DNA of 64,000 nucleotides, taken from JBKHYJ01 sp046565505. Its GTDB lineage: Bacteria > Acidobacteriota > Blastocatellia > UBA7656. Positions 42,739-51,633 of this stretch are shown here, piece by piece; within the stretch, counting starts at the first letter, position 1; each line of letters starts with the position of its first letter. A program made the position numbers and the translations under genes. The stretch covers positions 62,001-126,000 of the forward strand of contig JBKHYJ010000028.1 in the NCBI GenBank assembly GCA_046565505.1, written 5' to 3'. The notes beneath the pieces were generated by a model, which was given only the letters and a program-made list of their open reading frames with translations, did not search any database and was not told the origin of the DNA.

Positions 42739-45700
42739 ATGAAACATTTTCCGGTATCAGATTTGTGTCGATCTATGCTCAGGCGGCTGCGCCCCTCATC
42801 CAAATTCGGTCTATACAAGACTAGGTTCGGGCTGGCGGCTTTCTTACTCGTCTGCTCTCTATTGCTGATCCTTCCTACAGCGTTTCTTTCAGGCGGCGCA
42901 GTACAAGGACAAAAAGGGGACCCCGTGCAGAAGGGGGACCCGGTTAAAGTCCCCGAGATTCATTCCAAGCTAGTGCCTTACTCCTCGTCGGCCGTGGCCT
43001 TCATCGAAACCCCGGCGCTGGGGAGTTTAGAGGCCGTGCCGCTGACCCCTGAAGAGCAAGCGAAGTTCAGGGCCGCGGAAGAAGAGAAAGAGAAGAACGA
43101 ATCAAACGTCAGAAGAGTCAAACAATTTGACGGCAAGAACGGCGGCTCGTTCATCGACCGGACCATCAACAACTCCAAGAAGCCGGTCGGGGTGGCGAAC
43201 AGCGTTTCCAACCCCATACAGAGCTTCGACGGGCCGGACGCCGACCTGCTCCCCGGGCTGTTCGGAGGGCGGTTCGCCCCGCCCGACACGAACGCCGCGG
43301 TAGGCCCGAACCATGTGGTGATCACCACAAACAGCATGGTGCAGGTGTTCAACAAATCCGGCGTGGCGCTGACGCCCGCGGTCAGAATCAGCACGCTGCT
43401 CTCCGGCATCAGCAACGCCGCCGACGACGACGGCGACCCGATAGTCGTCTACGACTCGCTGGCCGACAGGTGGCTGGTCAGCCAGTTCAACCTGAGATTT
43501 ACTGCCAACAGCATGCACGAGCACATCGCCATTTCAAAGACGGGCGACCCGACCGGCGCGTACTTCGCGTACGACTTCCCGCTCTCGCCCGGCCGGTTCG
43601 GCGATTACCCGCACTTCGGCGTGTGGCCGGATGGCTACTACATGTCGACGAACGATTTCAACACGTCGGGCACGGCCTTCCTGGGCGCGGGCTTCTACGC
43701 CTTCGAGCGCGTGAAGATGCTCGCGGGCGACCCGACGGCCAAGATCATCGGGTTTAACACGCCCACGCCGAGCGATGGCGGTCTGCTGCCGACCAACCTG
43801 CAGGGCTTTACGCCCCCGCCCGCCGGCACCCCGAATATTTTCGGCGAGTGGTTCGACTCCCCGCCGGTCTTCCGCGGGTTCGAGTTCCGGCCGAACTACA
43901 CGAACCCCATAGCGTCGACCCTCACGCAGAGGGCCGACATCCCCATAGGCGCGTTCGACGCGCGCTCTCCGGCGAGCAGGTCCGTCATAGACCAGCCGGC
44001 GCCCGGCGAAGGGTTAGATTCGATCAGTGACCGCCTCATGCATGCGATGAACTTCCGCGTGCTGCCCGGCGGCGTGCAGTCTTACGTTCTCAACTGGACG
44101 GTCAACGTCAGCGGCGTGAACCCGACGACGGCCGCCACTTATCAGGGCGGCATCCGCTGGCTGGAGCTGCGGCGCAACGCGGGCACGGGCGCCATCACGG
44201 TCAACCAGGAGGCCACGTACGCCCCCGGTTCCGGCAACGGCACGGGCCGTAACCTCTGGATGGGTAGCGTCGCTCAGGACGGCGAAGGCAACATCGGCCT
44301 GGCCGCGAACGCGACTGCCCCGGGACCCTCCCCGGCCCCGCTCAACCCGACAGTAATCTACACGGGACGCCTGGCCGGCGACCCGGTTAACACGCTTCCT
44401 CAGGGCGAAATCGACGCCCTGGCGAGCGTCACCAAAGGCGTGCAGACCTCGACGAGCAACCGCTGGGGAGACTACAGCTCGCTGTTCGTGGACCCGGCCG
44501 ACGAGTGCACATTCTGGGGCGCTTTTGAATACGTCGATTCGCCGACCGCGACCTTCGACTGGAACACGCGAGTCATCAGCTTTAAAGTCAATCCCGCATG
44601 CGTGACGGCGCCCAAGGGGGCCTTCTCCGGCGTCATCACCAACTGCGTGACGGGCCAGCCGATTCAGAACGCGATAGTCGAGACGACCGACGGCTTCCTC
44701 AGGACCACCGACGCCTCCGGGAACTACACGATCAACGCATCCCCGGGAACCTATGCGGTGAAGGTATCGAAGCCGGGCTCGGGCTTCAACACCGTCAATG
44801 GGAACGTCACTGTCACCAACGGCGGGAACGCCGTCTTCAACGCATGCCTGCAACCGACGGCCATAATCGCTTCGGCCGGCGCGACAATCGTTTCCGAGAG
44901 CTGCACGCCCGCCAACGGGGCGGTCGATCCGGGCGAGACCGTTACGGTCAGCTTCTGCGTTCAGAACACGGGCGGACTCGACACGACCAACCTCGTAGGC
45001 ACGCTGCAAAGCACGGGCGGCGTCACGAGCCCGAGCGGCCCGCAGAGCTACGGCGTCGTAGTGGCCGGCGGCCCCCCCGTTTGCAGGAACTTCACGTTCA
45101 CGGCGGCGGGCGCCTGCGGATCAACCATCACCGCCTCCATCCAGATGCAGGATGGCGCGACGGACCTCGGCACCTTGACCTACACATTCACACTCGGCAC
45201 GCTGAAGAGCGCGCTGAGCCAGAACTTCGACGGCGTGACCGTGCCCAACCTGCCCGCGGGCTGGACCGCGACGCAAGGCGTCAATTCGACAGGGGCCCCG
45301 CTGTGGGTAACGTCGAACTCAGGCACGCCGACGCCGGTCGCAGACACGGCGCCGAACTCCATATTCACGCCGGACCCCAACAACCTGCTCGATAACCGTA
45401 TTGATACGCCTCCGATAGCTATCACGACGGCTACGGCGCAGTTGACCTTCAGGCACAACTTCAACCTCGAAAGCACGTTCGATGGCGGCGTGATTGAAAT
45501 CTCGAACCCGGCCGTTAACGCCGGCGCGTTCCAGGACATCATTACGGCGGGCGGCAGCTTCGTCGCCGGCACGCAGGCTTACAACGGGACGATAAGCGTC
45601 AACTTCGGCAGCCCGATAGCCGGCCGCCAGGCGTTCACCGGGAACTCAGCCGGATTCGTCACGACCTCCATCAACCTGCCCGCCACGGCGGCCGGTCAGA

Positions 45701-47376
45701 GCGTCGTTATACGGTTCCGCATGGGGGCCGATAGCAGCGTCTCGGCCGTGGGCTGGAGAGTGGACACCGTCAATATTACAGACGGCTTCCAGTGCTGCAC
45801 GAGTTCAGCCGTTCCTTGCTCGGAGAACTTCGACAGCGTCACCGCGCCCGCCCTGCCAACGGGCTGGACGGCAACGACTGCCACTGACTGCGCCAACTCT
45901 AACCCGTGGGCCACGGTCAGCACGACGAGCGACACTCCGCCGAACTCCGCCTTCGTCAACGACCCGAACTGCATCTCTGACGAAAGGCTAGACTCGAAGC
46001 CATTCCCGATAGTCTCAGCGTCGGCCGTGTTGACATTCCGCAGGAATAACAACCTCGAATCGGGATTCGACGGCATGGTGTTAGAGATTTCAATCGGCGG
46101 CGGGGCGTTCCAGGACATTCTCGCCGCGGGCGGCACGTTCGGTACGGGCGGCTACAACGGGACGATAAGCGTCAACTTCGGCAGCCCGATAGCCGGCCGC
46201 CAGGCGTGGACCGGGAACTCAGGCGGATTCGTCACGACTACCGTGAACCTGCCTGCTTCCGCCAACGGCCAAAGCATCGTCTTGAGATGGCGGCGGGCGA
46301 GCGATTCGAGCGTCAGCGGCGTGGGGGCCTTCATCGACACGATCTCGATCACGGGCTCTAACTGCGGCGGCGCTGCTTGCACCATCACCTGCCCGGCCAA
46401 CGTCACGGTGTCGAACGACCCGAACCAGTGCGGCGCTGTCGTCAACTACCCCGCGCCGTCTACAACAGGGACCTGCGGCACGGTGACCTGCTCGCCGGCC
46501 TCGGGCTCATTCTTCCCGAAGGGCACTACGACCGTAACCTGCACGACGAGTTCCGGCCCGAGCTGCTCATTCACAATAACGGTCAACGACACGCAGCCGC
46601 CTTCGATCACCTGCCCGGCCAACGTCACGGTGTCGAACGACCCGAACCAGTGCGGCGCTGTCGTCAACTACCCCGCGCCGACCGTCTCGGATAACTGCCC
46701 CGGCGTGGGCACGCCTGTTTGCTCTCCCGCTTCAGGCTCGTTCTTCCCGAAGGGCACGACCACCGTCACCTGCAACGTGGCGGATTCGTCGGGCAACACG
46801 GCCAGTTGCTCGTTCACAATAACAGTCAATGACACGCAGCCGCCTTCGATCACCTGCCCGGCCAACGTCACGGCAATCACCGATCAAAACGTCTGCCCGA
46901 GCCCTGGCTGCACAACGGTCACGTTCCCGAACCCGACGGCCAGCGACAACTGCCCGGGGGTCACCGTGGCATGCGTGCCGCCTTCAGGCGGGTGCTTCAA
47001 CGTCGGTGTGACGACCGTGACCTGCACGGCGACCGATACGTCGGGCAACACGGCGACATGCAGCTTCACGGTGTCGACCTTCGACGTGGCGGTGCAGGAC
47101 GATGCCAATCCCGCGACGATACTGCTGTGGAACTCGCAGACGGGCCAGTACAGGTTCTGCTGCGGCGGCACGACCTTCACGGGAGTCGGTAAGTCGACAA
47201 TACAGGGCTGTGTTTACAGCTTGCAGGCCAGCCCGGTCGATAGAAGAGTGGTCGGCAGGGTCGACAAGGCCGTGCACAGTGGCAGCGCGAGCCTGCAAAG
47301 CCCGCCGGGCACAAACCGATGCACGATCACGGACAGGGATACGAGGAACGATACGAACCTGACTCAGTGTCAGTGA
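42739..47376 (+). CDS. Large secreted multidomain protein with HYR repeats
   Basis: A 1545-residue protein with a long N-region signal (hydrophobic residues about 32-52). Residues 60-620 look like a propeller-type secreted domain (APPDTNAAVGPNHVVITTNS near 180). Residues 625-705 are a carboxypeptidase-regulatory-like domain (GVITNCVTGQPIQNAIVETT). About 710-818 is CARDB-like, and 825-1015 and 1025-1210 are two related jelly-roll domains. From 1216 to 1450 there are three HYR repeats (ITCPANVTVSNDPNQCGAVV), then a Cys-containing C-terminal piece. AGGAGG precedes the ATG. It has a strong promoter and a terminator, so it is a single-gene unit. Probably a cell-surface adhesin or matrix protein; no enzyme active site is recognised. 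Confidence 0.82.
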   Translation: MKHFPVSDLCRSMLRRLRPSSKFGLYKTRFGLAAFLLVCSLLLILPTAFLSGGAVQGQKGDPVQKGDPVKVPEIHSKLVPYSSSAVAFIETPALGSLEAVPLTPEEQAKFRAAEEEKEKNESNVRRVKQFDGKNGGSFIDRTINNSKKPVGVANSVSNPIQSFDGPDADLLPGLFGGRFAPPDTNAAVGPNHVVITTNSMVQVFNKSGVALTPAVRISTLLSGISNAADDDGDPIVVYDSLADRWLVSQFNLRFTANSMHEHIAISKTGDPTGAYFAYDFPLSPGRFGDYPHFGVWPDGYYMSTNDFNTSGTAFLGAGFYAFERVKMLAGDPTAKIIGFNTPTPSDGGLLPTNLQGFTPPPAGTPNIFGEWFDSPPVFRGFEFRPNYTNPIASTLTQRADIPIGAFDARSPASRSVIDQPAPGEGLDSISDRLMHAMNFRVLPGGVQSYVLNWTVNVSGVNPTTAATYQGGIRWLELRRNAGTGAITVNQEATYAPGSGNGTGRNLWMGSVAQDGEGNIGLAANATAPGPSPAPLNPTVIYTGRLAGDPVNTLPQGEIDALASVTKGVQTSTSNRWGDYSSLFVDPADECTFWGAFEYVDSPTATFDWNTRVISFKVNPACVTAPKGAFSGVITNCVTGQPIQNAIVETTDGFLRTTDASGNYTINASPGTYAVKVSKPGSGFNTVNGNVTVTNGGNAVFNACLQPTAIIASAGATIVSESCTPANGAVDPGETVTVSFCVQNTGGLDTTNLVGTLQSTGGVTSPSGPQSYGVVVAGGPPVCRNFTFTAAGACGSTITASIQMQDGATDLGTLTYTFTLGTLKSALSQNFDGVTVPNLPAGWTATQGVNSTGAPLWVTSNSGTPTPVADTAPNSIFTPDPNNLLDNRIDTPPIAITTATAQLTFRHNFNLESTFDGGVIEISNPAVNAGAFQDIITAGGSFVAGTQAYNGTISVNFGSPIAGRQAFTGNSAGFVTTSINLPATAAGQSVVIRFRMGADSSVSAVGWRVDTVNITDGFQCCTSSAVPCSENFDSVTAPALPTGWTATTATDCANSNPWATVSTTSDTPPNSAFVNDPNCISDERLDSKPFPIVSASAVLTFRRNNNLESGFDGMVLEISIGGGAFQDILAAGGTFGTGGYNGTISVNFGSPIAGRQAWTGNSGGFVTTTVNLPASANGQSIVLRWRRASDSSVSGVGAFIDTISITGSNCGGAACTITCPANVTVSNDPNQCGAVVNYPAPSTTGTCGTVTCSPASGSFFPKGTTTVTCTTSSGPSCSFTITVNDTQPPSITCPANVTVSNDPNQCGAVVNYPAPTVSDNCPGVGTPVCSPASGSFFPKGTTTVTCNVADSSGNTASCSFTITVNDTQPPSITCPANVTAITDQNVCPSPGCTTVTFPNPTASDNCPGVTVACVPPSGGCFNVGVTTVTCTATDTSGNTATCSFTVSTFDVAVQDDANPATILLWNSQTGQYRFCCGGTTFTGVGKSTIQGCVYSLQASPVDRRVVGRVDKAVHSGSASLQSPPGTNRCTITDRDTRNDTNLTQCQ
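45586..46247 (+). repeat. Duplicated jelly-roll segment, two copies
   Basis: About 85 bp near 45586-45670 recurs near 46151-46240 with only a few changes (both contain ACGGGACGATAAGCGTCAAC). This shows intragenic duplication of the jelly-roll domain in the HYR protein gene. Confidence 0.75.
46384..46680 (+). repeat. Tandem HYR repeats with 75-bp identical units
   Basis: Positions 46384-46458 and 46606-46680 are identical over 75 bp, and a third, more diverged unit begins near 46848. Each codes one HYR module. Identity at DNA level points to recent duplication or gene conversion. Confidence 0.85.
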
Positions 47377-47389
47377 TTCTTTTCAGACG

Positions 47390-47413
47390 CCGCGCCGGAT
47401 TTGAACCGGCGCG
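47390..47413. other. GC-rich hairpin just upstream of terminator
   Basis: CGCGCCGG and CCGGCGCG flank a 7-base loop ATTTGAA. The loop and closing stem mimic a tRNA T-arm, but no tRNA body is present. It sits between the HYR gene stop and its terminator. Confidence 0.45.
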
Positions 47414-47421
47414 CTAACCTG

Positions 47422-47456
47422 AAGGGCCGGGCGCGTGGGCGCCCGGCCCTTTTTTC
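47422..47456 (+). terminator. Rho-independent terminator of the HYR protein gene
   Basis: A 13-bp stem, AAGGGCCGGGCGC with its complement, a 4-base loop GTGG, and a run of six T on the plus strand, about 45 bp after the stop. Textbook intrinsic terminator. Confidence 0.92.
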
Positions 47457-47507
47457 GCCGCCCATGCGTCCGCCGGTCATGGCGGACGCGGCGGCGCGGG
47501 AGGCCCG

Positions 47508-48359
47508 TCATTCGGCGTTCACTATCGCGTCGGCTATGCGGGCGACTTCGACCATTTCTCTCACGTCATGCACGCGGGCTATGTGCGCCCCGCGGGCTAT
47601 ACCGACAGCGACCGACCCGGCAGTGCCCATCAGCCTGTCGCTTCCGGGGCGCTCGCTCAGCCTGCCTATGAAGCTCTTACGCGAAGTCCCGATCATCAGC
47701 GGCAGGTCGAAAGAGTTGAATCTATCCAGGTGATTGAGTATCGAGAGGTTCTGTCCGAGCGTTTTCCCAAAGCCTATTCCAGGGTCAAGTATCAACTGTT
47801 CGCGCCGCACGCCACTGCCCTCCGCGGCACGGATGGCTGCGCCGAGGTCGGCCTCTATCTCCGCGAATATGTCCGGGCTCGGCTCGACCTGCTGCATGGT
47901 CGTGGGGTCGCCGCGCATGTGCATCAGCACGAGCGCCGCGCCCGAGCGCGCAGCCAGATCCGCCATGCGTGGGTCGAACCTCAGCGCGCTCACGTCGTTG
48001 ATGATGCTCGCGCCAGAGTCTAAGGCGACGCGTGCGACCTCGCTCTTATAGGTGTCGATGCTTAAGGGCACGCGGAGCCGGCCGGCGAGCGCGCGCAGAA
48101 CGGGGGTGACGCGCGCCAGCTCCTCTTCGGCCGTGAGCGCCGTCGCGGAGGGGCGGGTCGATTCGCCCCCGACTTCGATTATGTCTGCCCCCTGGGCCTC
48201 CATCTCGAGCGCGCGCTCGACGGCCCTCGCCGGGTCGAAATTCAGGCCGCCGTCGGAGAACGAGTCGGGGGTGACGTTCACTACGCCTACGATGGCGGTG
48301 CGGCGGCCCAGCATGACTCGGCGTCCATCCGGCAGATTCATCTGAAATGGTCTTCTCAT
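47508..48359 (-). CDS. folP: Dihydropteroate synthase
   Basis: A 283-residue TIM-barrel enzyme that condenses 6-hydroxymethyl-dihydropterin pyrophosphate with p-aminobenzoate in folate synthesis; the sulfonamide target. Signatures are IVGVVNVTPDSFSDGG (about residues 20-35), DIIEVGGESTRPSA, INDVSALRFD, LILDPGIGFGKT and IGTSRKSFIGRL, all in order. The frame is open to 48479, but the extension is not family-like and would reach under the divergent cysE start, so ATG 48359 is used; ATG 48341 is an alternative. It converges on the HYR protein terminator. Confidence 0.94.
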   Translation of the reverse strand: MRRPFQMNLPDGRRVMLGRRTAIVGVVNVTPDSFSDGGLNFDPARAVERALEMEAQGADIIEVGGESTRPSATALTAEEELARVTPVLRALAGRLRVPLSIDTYKSEVARVALDSGASIINDVSALRFDPRMADLAARSGAALVLMHMRGDPTTMQQVEPSPDIFAEIEADLGAAIRAAEGSGVRREQLILDPGIGFGKTLGQNLSILNHLDRFNSFDLPLMIGTSRKSFIGRLSERPGSDRLMGTAGSVAVGIARGAHIARVHDVREMVEVARIADAIVNAE

Positions 48360-48492
48360 CGCGTGAAGGCTAACCGCGCGCCCGCGATTTTCGCAAGCGG
48401 TTTCAGGCCGGATCAAAAGCCGGTTGACTTTAGCAGGGCTTGGTATCAACATAACTTTTGTCTTTTCAAAGCCGGTCAAGTGGGGGACTTAC

Positions 48493-49437
48493 ATGGAAAA
48501 GCTGAACATCACAGCGCGGCAGAATAAACTGGCGACCATCATGGAGCGCGTGGCCGCCTCTTATGACGAGGCCCGCCCTAAAATACATCACCTGGACCGC
48601 ATGCCTTTGCCCTCGCGCGAGGACGCGGCGGCCATTATGGAGGCCATTGAAGAAGTGATCTACCCGGGCTATTACAGCGCGGGCGGCGTCACGCACCAGG
48701 GGATAATTTACCGCGTTCAGGAGCGCATCGGGTGGCTGTTTGAACACCTGCGGGACCAGATATCAAAAGGCTTCCGGCACATGAAGGAGCTTGATGGCGA
48801 GCTGTCGCGTTCGTCGGACGCGATGGCCGAAGAGTGCGCTTACGCGTTCCTGGAGTCGCTCCCGCGAATCCGTCGCATGCTGGCGATAGATATTCAGGCC
48901 GCCTACGATGGCGACCCGGCCGCGCACTGCATCGACGAAATAATCCTGAGCTACCCGGCGGCCTACGCGATCACGGCCTACCGGGTCGCCCACGAGCTTC
49001 ACGTGGCCGGCGTGCCGCTCCTGCCAAGGATGCTGACGGAGCTAGCGCACTCGCGCACGGGGATCGACATACACCCCGGCGCTGAGATCGGCGAGAGCTT
49101 TTTCATAGATCATGGGACAGGTGTGGTGATAGGCGAGACGACCGTCATAGGCAACCGGGTCAAGCTGTACCAGGGCGTGACTCTGGGCGCGCTGTCATTC
49201 CCGAAGGACGAGACGGGCCGCCTGATCCGCGGCCGAAAACGTCATCCGACTATAGAGGACAACGTGGTGATTTACGCGGGCGCGACCATACTCGGCGGCG
49301 AAACGATAATCGGCGAAGGCAGCGTCATAGGTGGCAACGTCTGGTTAACCGAATCGGTCCCCACTGGCTCGCGGGTGGCCCAGGCTGAGCCTAAGCCGCG
49401 CTTCCTGACCCCCAACGAGCAGCTCCAAGAGGTCTGA
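48493..49437 (+). CDS. cysE: Serine O-acetyltransferase (EpsC-type)
   Basis: A 314-residue enzyme that acetylates L-serine with acetyl-CoA, the first step of cysteine synthesis. After a long helical N-terminal domain, AYRVAHELHVAGVPLLPRML (about residues 165-185) and GIDIHPGAEIGESFFIDHGT (about 193-212) open the left-handed beta-helix of hexapeptide repeats, with GVVIGETTVIGNRVKLYQGV carrying the active-site region. The long N-terminal domain is that of the EpsC subtype. ATG 48493 follows GGGGGACTTAC. It is divergent from folP. Confidence 0.92.
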   Translation: MEKLNITARQNKLATIMERVAASYDEARPKIHHLDRMPLPSREDAAAIMEAIEEVIYPGYYSAGGVTHQGIIYRVQERIGWLFEHLRDQISKGFRHMKELDGELSRSSDAMAEECAYAFLESLPRIRRMLAIDIQAAYDGDPAAHCIDEIILSYPAAYAITAYRVAHELHVAGVPLLPRMLTELAHSRTGIDIHPGAEIGESFFIDHGTGVVIGETTVIGNRVKLYQGVTLGALSFPKDETGRLIRGRKRHPTIEDNVVIYAGATILGGETIIGEGSVIGGNVWLTESVPTGSRVAQAEPKPRFLTPNEQLQEV

Positions 49438-49573
49438 CAGGATTTTGCCACCCCGAATCAGTTACCGGCAATCAGCCATCTGTAAAAAAGCCGTCGAAGG
49501 CCGTCAAAGGGCCGCGCGAGGGCGACCGACGAGTGAATTCTGACTGACTACCCATGACTGATGACGACCGACG

Positions 49574-51610
49574 ATGACCAACTTTGAAGAGTTGTTATCA
49601 CTGGCTAATCTGGCGGGCCTCGAAGCAATAATCAGTCGCACGCCGTTGCATGGCGCGAGCACGGACGGGGCCCCGGCCGGAGCCGGGGACGCGCGACCAT
49701 TTTCAGTGTGTGTCGCCGCAATGCCGCATGACGCGACGGATAGGTTCCGCCCATTCAACGCCAAAAGCTATCGCGGGCGAGGCACGGTTGAGAGTGACGT
49801 TTTGACACTCCGAGAGGCGGCGCGCGCACTCGCGCCTGATGGGCTGATGTTCGTCTATGGGCTCCCGTGCCTCCTGGCCCATTTCGCCGCGGGTTTATCA
49901 GACGAGCTGACGCTCAGGTATTGGGTCGCGGTCCGCACTATGACTCGCGCGAAACCCGGCGGGCTTAGGCCGGAGCACACGGGGCTACTAATTCTGTCGA
50001 GGCCGGGCGCGGGCCTGAACAGAGTCAGGATAGCTCATGCCGAATGCCGAAGCTGCGGCCAGCCCTTGAAAGACTGGGGCGGAAAATCTCACCTCAGGCA
50101 CCCCGGAGGCGTGGCGCTCTCTGACGTGTGGATGGACATGGTCGTCGATCCCGACGACCGTCTGCCTCCTGAAGTGTTCGAGCGCATTCTTCAACTCTGC
50201 TCGGGCAAGGGCCGCTCAAGGCTGCTGGTGCTAGTCCCGGACGAGCCCGCGCCTCTTCGACTACCGCACCATCATGATGGCGCGCGCGTACTCGCCTTCA
50301 ATCCGCTGAAATGGAAGGCGCAGGATGAATGTCATGTTAAAGACCGCCCGATGCCCCGGGGCCTGGTAGATGCGCTGCACAAGGGGCCATGCCTGGACGT
50401 GCTGAGGGTGATACCGTCGGAGACCGTTGACCTCGCATTCGCCGACCCGCCGTTCAATTTAACGAAGAATTACAACGGCTATTCCGACGACAAAAGCGAG
50501 CGGGATTACGTGGGGTGGTGCAAGCGATGGCTCGTGGAGTACGAGCGCGTGCTGAGGCCGGGCGGCGCGATGTTCATACTCAACCTGCCCAGGTGGTCGG
50601 CGCTGCTGGCGGATTTTTTGTGCAGGTCGGGCAAGCTGTACCTACAGAACTGGATCGTGTGGAACTCGCTGCCGGAGCCTAAGGGCGTGCTGATGCCGGC
50701 GCATTACGCGTTGCTTTATTTCACGAAGGGCGAGGAGGGCGCGCGGTTTAACTACTGCTCTATGGAGAATGGGTGGGAGCCATTCGACGAGGCGGTCTTC
50801 CCCCCGGACCGCGCAGACGTTTGCCAGCGGCGCGCCTGCGTCAGGAAACGTCGGGCGTCAGGCAGGACATGGCGCGGCGAGCTGACGGACGTATGGCACG
50901 ACATACACAGGGAGCGGCGGAAGAAAGGAGCATCTCAGCCGCGGGCCCATCCTTGCGTGACGCCGGAAAGGCTTATAGACCGCGTCATCAGGCTCACTAC
51001 CGACCCGGGCAATATCGTGCTTGACGCTTTCGCCGGGACGGGGACGACGGCGATGGTCGCGCGCAGGCTGGGCAGGCGATTCATAGCGATTGAGCAAGAC
51101 GATGGTTACCTAGGCGTCGCTAATCGGAGGGTGACTGAGTACAGAACAAGGGAGCGAGTCGCCCCCCCCCGCATGACGCGAAGGCGAGTCTCCAAACGCG
51201 CGCTTCAAATCGAGCTTCAAAGGCTCGCGCTCGCGCTGGGCCGCCTGCCGACGAAAGCGGACGTGGCGATTTTATCGAGGTACAAGCTCGGCGCGTTTGA
51301 GGATGCGTTCGATTCGTGGGGCGAAGCCCTGAAAGCCGCAAAGACTGTGGCCGGGGCCGCGGCGAGTCAGGCTCATGGCTACCCCGAAGGGGAGCAGCTC
51401 GAAATATTCGAGTCGGCACAAATGGGTTTAACGCGAGAGACAGGCCGGGCCGTACGGGCGTCCTTATCAGCGAATCAGGGCCGCCGAGCGGTGGCCGCCA
51501 CAACGCCCGAGTCGAATCAACAGTCGATGGGCGACGAGGGGGCCGACCATGCCCGCGAGCCTGGTTGTACGCGGGAGGCGGGCAGGGCTTCGGGCCGCCT
51601 TGCGACTTGA
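49574..51610 (+). CDS. DNA methyltransferase, double-domain (degenerate N-half, active C-half)
   Basis: A 678-residue protein. The C-terminal half is a beta-class N6/N4 DNA methyltransferase: motif IV FADPPFNLTKNYNGY (Asp291), then the target-recognition region, then motif I DAFAGTGTTAMVARRLGRRF (from residue 484). The N-terminal half (about 1-235) follows the same plan but lacks both motifs: AAMPHDATDRFRPFN replaces the DPPF segment, LAPDGLMFVYGLP matches LRPGGAMFILNLP, and ALSDVWMDM matches ELTDVWHDI. It also has a single CxxC (CRSCGQPLKDWGG). Residues 536-590 resemble a homing-endonuclease-associated repeat (GRLPTKADVAILSRY). No restriction partner is adjacent, so it is probably an orphan methyltransferase. 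Target unknown. Confidence 0.82.
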   Translation: MTNFEELLSLANLAGLEAIISRTPLHGASTDGAPAGAGDARPFSVCVAAMPHDATDRFRPFNAKSYRGRGTVESDVLTLREAARALAPDGLMFVYGLPCLLAHFAAGLSDELTLRYWVAVRTMTRAKPGGLRPEHTGLLILSRPGAGLNRVRIAHAECRSCGQPLKDWGGKSHLRHPGGVALSDVWMDMVVDPDDRLPPEVFERILQLCSGKGRSRLLVLVPDEPAPLRLPHHHDGARVLAFNPLKWKAQDECHVKDRPMPRGLVDALHKGPCLDVLRVIPSETVDLAFADPPFNLTKNYNGYSDDKSERDYVGWCKRWLVEYERVLRPGGAMFILNLPRWSALLADFLCRSGKLYLQNWIVWNSLPEPKGVLMPAHYALLYFTKGEEGARFNYCSMENGWEPFDEAVFPPDRADVCQRRACVRKRRASGRTWRGELTDVWHDIHRERRKKGASQPRAHPCVTPERLIDRVIRLTTDPGNIVLDAFAGTGTTAMVARRLGRRFIAIEQDDGYLGVANRRVTEYRTRERVAPPRMTRRRVSKRALQIELQRLALALGRLPTKADVAILSRYKLGAFEDAFDSWGEALKAAKTVAGAAASQAHGYPEGEQLEIFESAQMGLTRETGRAVRASLSANQGRRAVAATTPESNQQSMGDEGADHAREPGCTREAGRASGRLAT

Positions 51611-51633
51611 TGGGCCAAGTTAAAGGAGGCCGG

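Noticed and set aside
44014..45009. 331-codon minus-strand frame opposite the HYR protein gene
   Set aside because: Shadow frame with Arg/Gly/Val bias inside a continuous secreted-protein gene.
47390..47413. Possible tRNA T-arm (GGTTCAAATCC on the minus strand)
   Set aside because: The stem-loop mimics a T-arm, but no matching acceptor, D or anticodon arms are found; the flanking DNA is a terminator and a gene end.
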